DNA of 64,000 bases from SAR324 cluster bacterium. Lineage in GTDB: Bacteria > SAR324 > XYD2-FULL-50-16. Below are positions 58,948-64,000 of this stretch, piece by piece (the stretch's first letter is position 1; every line of letters starts with the position of its first letter). The stretch covers positions 18,177 through 82,176 of the forward strand of contig JANQGX010000009.1 in NCBI GenBank assembly GCA_028282885.1, written 5' to 3'. Under the pieces are notes generated by a model that saw only the letters and a program-made list of their open reading frames with translations, did not search any database and had not been told where the DNA came from. The position numbers and the translations under genes were made by a program.

Positions 58948-59330
58948 TGAACACATTCAAATTGAATCACCTGCACATTGTTTGTAGTGATTTGCAAAAC
59001 ATGGTGCGTTTTTGGACCGAAGGCGTAGGAGCGGATTTGATATGTTTCCGTACTTTCGGAAATGCCGACGGAGCGGTTCTTAGTTTGGACGGTTTGCGGA
59101 TCAGTCTACGCCTGCCGAAAGAAAATGAACAGGTGTGGGAAAGACGACAAAATTCTTTCGGTTATGATCATTTGGGCCTGGAAGTCAACGACCTTGATGA
59201 TGCATGCAACCACTTGGCTGATTTTGCATGTAAAATCGATTCCGGTCCTTTTAAACGAGAGGGCCGAAAAACCGTGTTTTTAAAAGGTCCGGACAACGTT
59301 GTTCTGGAATTAATGCAAATTGATTTTTGA
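58947..59330 (+). CDS. VOC (glyoxalase/bleomycin resistance) superfamily protein
   Basis: FKLNHLHIVCSDLQNMVRFWTEGVGADLI...YDHLGLEVNDLDDACNHLADFACKIDSGPFKREGRKTVFLKGPDNVVLELMQ; GTG start. Confidence 0.92.
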   Translation: MNTFKLNHLHIVCSDLQNMVRFWTEGVGADLICFRTFGNADGAVLSLDGLRISLRLPKENEQVWERRQNSFGYDHLGLEVNDLDDACNHLADFACKIDSGPFKREGRKTVFLKGPDNVVLELMQIDF

Positions 59331-59612
59331 GTGCTCAGTTTTCCAGTTTCTTTCAAGCAAAGGTTTTTGACTTGAAAACAGTTTGTAAAAAAGTGAAAAT
59401 ACATTAAAACAGTATGTTAGAAAAAACCATTTTAAGACTTTTCGGAGTGAATTCAATCATTATATTCTCTTAAGGCAGTTGTAGCCGAGTAATGTCCATG
59501 TTTTGAAGAAAGAGCATACTTGGCATTTTAATGTTTCGCCTTTTGACGAAGAAGTGATCATATCGTCACGGTAGTGCGATCAAACAAATGCCTGACTGAA
59601 TAGGAGAAAAAT

Positions 59613-60374
59613 ATGAACTTCCAGAAGATCCAAGCTAAAAAAAAGAGCCAGTTGGCAGCCGAAATGCTTATGGATGTTATAAAAAAGAACAAGTTTAAAT
59701 CGGGTGATAAGCTGCCTCCAGAGAGAATAATGGCCAGCGAGATGGGTATGAGTCGTAATACACTGAGGGAGGCTATAGCTGCGCTTCAGATTCTGGGAAT
59801 CATTGAAGTCCGTCATAGTCAGGGTAACTTTGTTGTAAATCTGAATGAGACGATAAGTCTAAGTTCCACGCTGGAGGCAATTTTCTCCTCAAATGACGAT
59901 CCCTTTCTGGTTATTGACGCCCGAATCGCATTTGAACCGGGCGCAGCCGCTTTAGCATGCCAGGTGGCTACCGACAAGGATCTTGAAGAAATTGAGTTGA
60001 ACATGAAGCAGTTGATTAACGGCATTGAAGAAAACAACCTGGTTAGATACTCACAGGCCGATCATGATTTTCATATGAAAATTGCCATATGTACGGATAA
60101 CCCGATAATTATTCAAACCATGCAACATATTATCAAAGTGTTGAAGCAACCCCTGTGGCGTTCCATGAAACAGAGCTTAGCAATGCGCAGCGAAATAAGA
60201 GACGCTCGTGTTGAAGAGCATCAAGCTATCTACAGAGGTCTGGTCGATCGAGATGCTTCCCGGGTTTCAAACAGTCTGCTCACACATCTCAAGCACTCCA
60301 AAAAACGACTGACGTTAGAAATAGAACATGCGGAAACCGCTGCCGATTCAGCCAACGGACGAAATGGATCATAA
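59613..60374 (+). CDS. GntR-family transcriptional regulator, FadR/FCD subfamily
   Basis: GDKLPPERIMASEMGMSRNTLREAIAALQILGIIEVRHSQGNFVV wHTH plus FCD residues DHDFHMKIAICTDNP. Confidence 0.92.
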   Translation: MNFQKIQAKKKSQLAAEMLMDVIKKNKFKSGDKLPPERIMASEMGMSRNTLREAIAALQILGIIEVRHSQGNFVVNLNETISLSSTLEAIFSSNDDPFLVIDARIAFEPGAAALACQVATDKDLEEIELNMKQLINGIEENNLVRYSQADHDFHMKIAICTDNPIIIQTMQHIIKVLKQPLWRSMKQSLAMRSEIRDARVEEHQAIYRGLVDRDASRVSNSLLTHLKHSKKRLTLEIEHAETAADSANGRNGS

Positions 60375-61735
60375 TGAATCCGAATGAAACTGAAGACAGA
60401 TATCTAAGTGAAAAACTGGTCAGCAACCTGGGTCATATTCGCCGGGAATCCCTGCCGGAAGAGGTCATTGAAAAGACAAAGGCCTGTTGGCTGGATTTTT
60501 TGGCCGCCTGCTTCAGCGCTGCCGACTCAAAAGCTGAGAGAACCGCATTTTGGGTGGCCCGGAAAATGGGATTCGGAACCGCACCGTTTATTGGTCGGAG
60601 TTACACGGGCAATGGCCTGGCCTCCGCATTTTATAACGGAATTCTTGCCCATATCCAAGAATTAGACGATTCCCATCGGTACGTATCCGGATTACATCTT
60701 GGTGCAGTTGTATTTCCTGCGGTTTTAGCGTTAGCCAAAGAAGTCAAGTTCACTGGTGAAGAATTCATTCGGGCCGTTGCCTGCGGTTACCAGGGAGCTG
60801 CTCTTGTCTGTCGCTGCTTGGATCAGGGGCATCGGCGTCGGGGGTTTCACAGTACCGGAACGATCGGGCCTTTTGGTAGTTGCATCGGCGCTGGAACTGT
60901 TCTGGGTTTGAATGGCAAGCTATTGGTCGAAGCTATCGGCATCGTCGGATCTGCCGGGGCGGGCTTGTTCGCTTTTCTTGAGGAGGGCGCGACGGTCAAA
61001 CACTTTCATACCGGTCGGGCCGCTTTGGATGGACTGTTGGCCGCATTGCTGGCTAAAGGCGGAATGACCGGACCGAAAGCGGTTTTTGAAGCCAAAGAAG
61101 GTTTCTTCAAGGCTTATGCCGATGAGTTTGACGACGGGCCTTTAAAAAACCCTCCCTCAGATTACGAAATTCTGAATGTATACCATAAAATTCATTCCGC
61201 CTGTGGGCATTCTTTCCCTGCTATAGATGCGGCCTTGGATCTAAAGGAGGAAATTAAAAATCCGGATACGATTGAAAGCGTAGAAATAAAAACCTACCGC
61301 GCCGCGTCTGTTTTAACGAACTCACAGCCTCAATCCGTTCAAGAAGCACGTTTTTCAATACCTTTTCTGGTGGGGCTTGCCCTGGTCAAAGGTCAGGTCG
61401 GGAAAAAAGACATTACCGGTGAAAGACTAAAGGATCGAAGAGTAATGGAAATTGCCGCCCGGGTAAAAGTTATGGAAGATTTTGAGTTGCAGGAAAGCTT
61501 TCCCCGGATGCGAGCCGGTATCTTGCAGGTGACATTGAAAGACGGAAAGGAAATCATCAAACGAGTAGATTCCCCTCGCGGAATGCCGGAAAATCCGATT
61601 TCTTTGAGTGAAATTGTGGAAAAATTCAACTCTGAAGCTGCTCATATGGACCCGAAAGTTCGTCGTCTGATTATTGAAAAATCGATGAAAATGGAAAAGC
61701 TTGTATCAATAACCGAACTAACAGGGCTTCTATAA
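60374..61735 (+). CDS. MmgE/PrpD family protein
   Basis: ACWLDFLAACFSAADSKAERTAFWVARKMG...FYNGILAHIQELDDSHRYVSGLHLGAVVFPAVLALA...YQGAALVCRCL...RRGFHSTGTIGPFGSCIGAG. Confidence 0.93.
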   Translation: MNPNETEDRYLSEKLVSNLGHIRRESLPEEVIEKTKACWLDFLAACFSAADSKAERTAFWVARKMGFGTAPFIGRSYTGNGLASAFYNGILAHIQELDDSHRYVSGLHLGAVVFPAVLALAKEVKFTGEEFIRAVACGYQGAALVCRCLDQGHRRRGFHSTGTIGPFGSCIGAGTVLGLNGKLLVEAIGIVGSAGAGLFAFLEEGATVKHFHTGRAALDGLLAALLAKGGMTGPKAVFEAKEGFFKAYADEFDDGPLKNPPSDYEILNVYHKIHSACGHSFPAIDAALDLKEEIKNPDTIESVEIKTYRAASVLTNSQPQSVQEARFSIPFLVGLALVKGQVGKKDITGERLKDRRVMEIAARVKVMEDFELQESFPRMRAGILQVTLKDGKEIIKRVDSPRGMPENPISLSEIVEKFNSEAAHMDPKVRRLIIEKSMKMEKLVSITELTGLL

Positions 61736-61752
61736 CCGTTACCGAAACAGCT

Positions 61753-62652
61753 ATGGATTTAATTATGGATATCTCTTTTATAGGTTTTGGCGGGGCAGCA
61801 TACGGCTTGACCAAGGGACTCAAACAAGAAGGATTTGGGAATGTTTACTTTTTTGACAAATCGTATAAAAGTAAAAAGTTTGGAGAAATCGTCCGCAAAA
61901 GAGCGAGCGAGACCGGGGCGCTTTATGAAGAAAATATCGAAGATCTGGTTAATTCCTCTGACATGGTAATATCCTGTGTCACCGGTTCAATGGCGGTGAC
62001 CGTTGCACGCGAAGCAGCGCCTTTTCTAAAATCCGGTCAGCTTTATGTGGATGTGAATACAACGTCTCCGGCTGTAAAGGAGTTAGCAGCCGCGATTGTT
62101 GAAAAATCGGGAGCGGAGTACGCAGATGCGGCCATGATGGGCGGTATTCCGACCTGGCTACACCGCGTACCGATTTTTTCCTCGGGAAAGGGGGCAGAGC
62201 GATTCAAAACAACGATGGAACCATTTGGAATGCGGATAAACGTTCTCAGCAAAAAGCCCGGACAGGCGACCGCTATCAAAATGTTTCGCAGCATTTTCAT
62301 GAAAGGGATACTGGCTCTTTTTTTAGAAGTAATGGAAGCCGCCGATCACTACCAGGCAACGGATCTTGTTTTGGGATCAATAGCCGAGACAATGGACAAA
62401 ACATCGTTTTTGGAAACCGCCCGTCTGATCGTAACCAAGGGCGTCGTTAACGCAGATCGAATGGCTCATGAAATGGCAGGGGTGATTGAAACGATTGAAG
62501 CGGCAGATGCTTTATCAATCATGTCAATGGCTACTCGTGATCGACTTCAGTGGTGTCGACAATTGAATCTGCAGGAATTTTTCGGAGGTGAAATTCCCAA
62601 GTCCCTGGAGGAAGTGTTGAAAGCATTGAAAGAAAAGATATCGCAATCTTAA
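61753..62652 (+). CDS. NAD(P)-dependent 6-phosphogluconate dehydrogenase-like protein (DUF1932-type C-terminus)
   Basis: DISFIGFGGAAYGLTKGLKQEGFGNVYFFDKS...QLYVDVNTTSPAVKELAAAIVEKSGAEYADAAMMGGIP...KKPGQATAIKMFRSIFMKGILALFLEVMEAAD. Confidence 0.88.
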   Translation: MDLIMDISFIGFGGAAYGLTKGLKQEGFGNVYFFDKSYKSKKFGEIVRKRASETGALYEENIEDLVNSSDMVISCVTGSMAVTVAREAAPFLKSGQLYVDVNTTSPAVKELAAAIVEKSGAEYADAAMMGGIPTWLHRVPIFSSGKGAERFKTTMEPFGMRINVLSKKPGQATAIKMFRSIFMKGILALFLEVMEAADHYQATDLVLGSIAETMDKTSFLETARLIVTKGVVNADRMAHEMAGVIETIEAADALSIMSMATRDRLQWCRQLNLQEFFGGEIPKSLEEVLKALKEKISQS

Positions 62653-63101
62653 TTGATAGGATTTTCCTTTTCGCCATCGAACAAAATTCCTTTTGTTGTC
62701 AGTACGAAAACATGTGCAGTTTACTTCGGAATCGAGATCGCTTGAAATGAACTTTGGAGATTTTTCCTCAATCTTTTTGCGTTTCCAATGGTTTTGCAAA
62801 AATTCGCGTACATGGAAAAAAGTTCAATGTATTCTTGTTTCATATTTAAGTTTTCGTATTTGCATGATTTCGAGTATTCGTAACTCTTCAACGAATATGC
62901 CACTCCATTTAGATCAACAAGAATAACCCCCAAGTCAAGTTTGCCAACAATCTATTTTGATTGAGTATTTACTCTGCAAATTATCGAAAGCATTCAGCAA
63001 CCAGATTTTTGGTGCACTCAATTCCACAAATGTACCTTTAGAATGATCAAACCGAAATAAGTTAAACAATCTGGTTTCGATGCAATCGTGAAATATTCAG
63101 G

Positions 63102-63503
63102 CTAGTCTTCCCATACTCGTTCTACAGCTTGGTAGAGATCGAATTTTTTATCAGAACTCAATATCTTAAGATCTTCGGAGATTGCTGTGGCAATAAGATA
63201 ACGATCAAATGGGTCCTTATGATTCTCCATAACATCAAGAGATTGATAACAAAGGATGTGAGAGTTTTGAACCGGTATTGTTTCGATGCCGACCTGTTGC
63301 GACTGGAAGACGACGTTCTGTAGTCCGATGGGGATGTGTAACTTACCAATATTGATCTTGATCGCCATTTCCCAAAAAGACATCTGGCTTACAAATATCT
63401 GTACATCCGGATCTTTGTATATTTCCAAGGCTTTTTTCCCAATTTGATCATCATCACCGCACCCCAGATAAATCAAAACATGAGTATCAAGAAGATATTT
63501 CAT
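63102..63503 (-). CDS. PIN-domain toxin (VapC-like)
   Basis: MKYLLDTHVLIYLGCGDDDQIGKKALEI...FWEMAIKINIGKL...HKDPFDRYLIATAISEDLKILSSDKKF. Confidence 0.9.
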   Translation of the reverse strand: MKYLLDTHVLIYLGCGDDDQIGKKALEIYKDPDVQIFVSQMSFWEMAIKINIGKLHIPIGLQNVVFQSQQVGIETIPVQNSHILCYQSLDVMENHKDPFDRYLIATAISEDLKILSSDKKFDLYQAVERVWED

Positions 63504-63721
63504 TGATACTCCAGCATTTCATCAATTGGATCATCAAAATGAGCCATATCGATTTTGCAGTTAAAAAAACCGGTCGGTCGTACTCGATGTTTTTGGGTAT
63601 CCACTGGAGCAAACTTAAAAACAGGCTTACCATTTTTGGCTACTATGATCTCCTCTCCTTCTTGAAACCGGGCTATCAATTTAGAAAGATTCGTCTTGGC
63701 ATCATGAATATTTACAATCAT
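63500..63721 (-). CDS. Phd/YefM-type antitoxin
   Basis: MIVNIHDAKTNLSKLIARFQEGEEIIVAKNGKPVFKFAPV; overlaps the toxin start by 4 bp. Confidence 0.9.
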   Translation of the reverse strand: MIVNIHDAKTNLSKLIARFQEGEEIIVAKNGKPVFKFAPVDTQKHRVRPTGFFNCKIDMAHFDDPIDEMLEYQ

Positions 63722-64000
63722 TTCAGTTCTCCGTTATATTAGCTAAGTCATATGAACTAGACTAAGTATAAAACCAAGATCAGTTTTTGTCAAATTCTTT
63801 CCAATTCTCAAATGGGTTGATGAAGTTAATAAATCTCCTGTCGTGTATAGTTGGAAGAGATTCGACTCTGCCAAATAAAATGCAACCTTTTTATGAATCT
63901 AAATCAGCAATGTCCGGTTAGGGAATTGCAGTTGGTTTGAAATCCTTAAACATGATAAAGATCAATAATAACAATCTATTATTTCACTTTTAGCTTGACA

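Overview
Bacterial chromosomal window, probably from an anaerobic Desulfobacterota-like organism (inferred from gene content only). It is gene-dense and dominated by catabolic and transport modules; no rRNA, tRNA, CRISPR array or transposase was recognised. Modules in order: (1) GPH/MFS transporter (truncated at the left edge) and RraA-like protein, with LacI-type operator-like sites; (2) thioredoxin pseudogene; (3) saccharopine-type lysine catabolism genes, an orphan polar amino-acid ATPase and an unusual sigma-54 activator; (4) aapJQMP-like amino-acid ABC transporter and N-carbamoylputrescine amidase; (5) chemoreceptor plus secreted PDC/Cache-like protein, bracketed by two copies of an identical 60-bp palindrome; (6) GH1 glycosidase, MFS transporter and sulfatase; (7) fructoselysine (frl) locus: HisJ-like binding protein, GntR/UTRA regulator, FrlB-like deglycase and FrlD-like kinase, with a shared ACCAAT-N6-ATTGGT operator; (8) sigma-54/GAF regulator, TRAP transporter, cytoplasmic molybdopterin enzyme and small FeS protein; (9) aspartoacylase-like enzyme, TAXI-TRAP transporter, HisC-like aminotransferase, ThDP enzyme and FCD-GntR regulator, with a shared TCYGATGTCKGACAA site; (10) small radical SAM protein and an EndoQ/PHP-UvrD helicase fusion; (11) a candidate undescribed carboxylate catabolic locus: enolase-superfamily enzyme, TctBAC transporter, non-canonical radical SAM enzyme (CX18CX2C), VOC protein, FCD-GntR, MmgE/PrpD and 6PGDH-like dehydrogenase; (12) VapBC-like toxin-antitoxin pair. 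All family calls come from reading the protein sequences; no database search was run.
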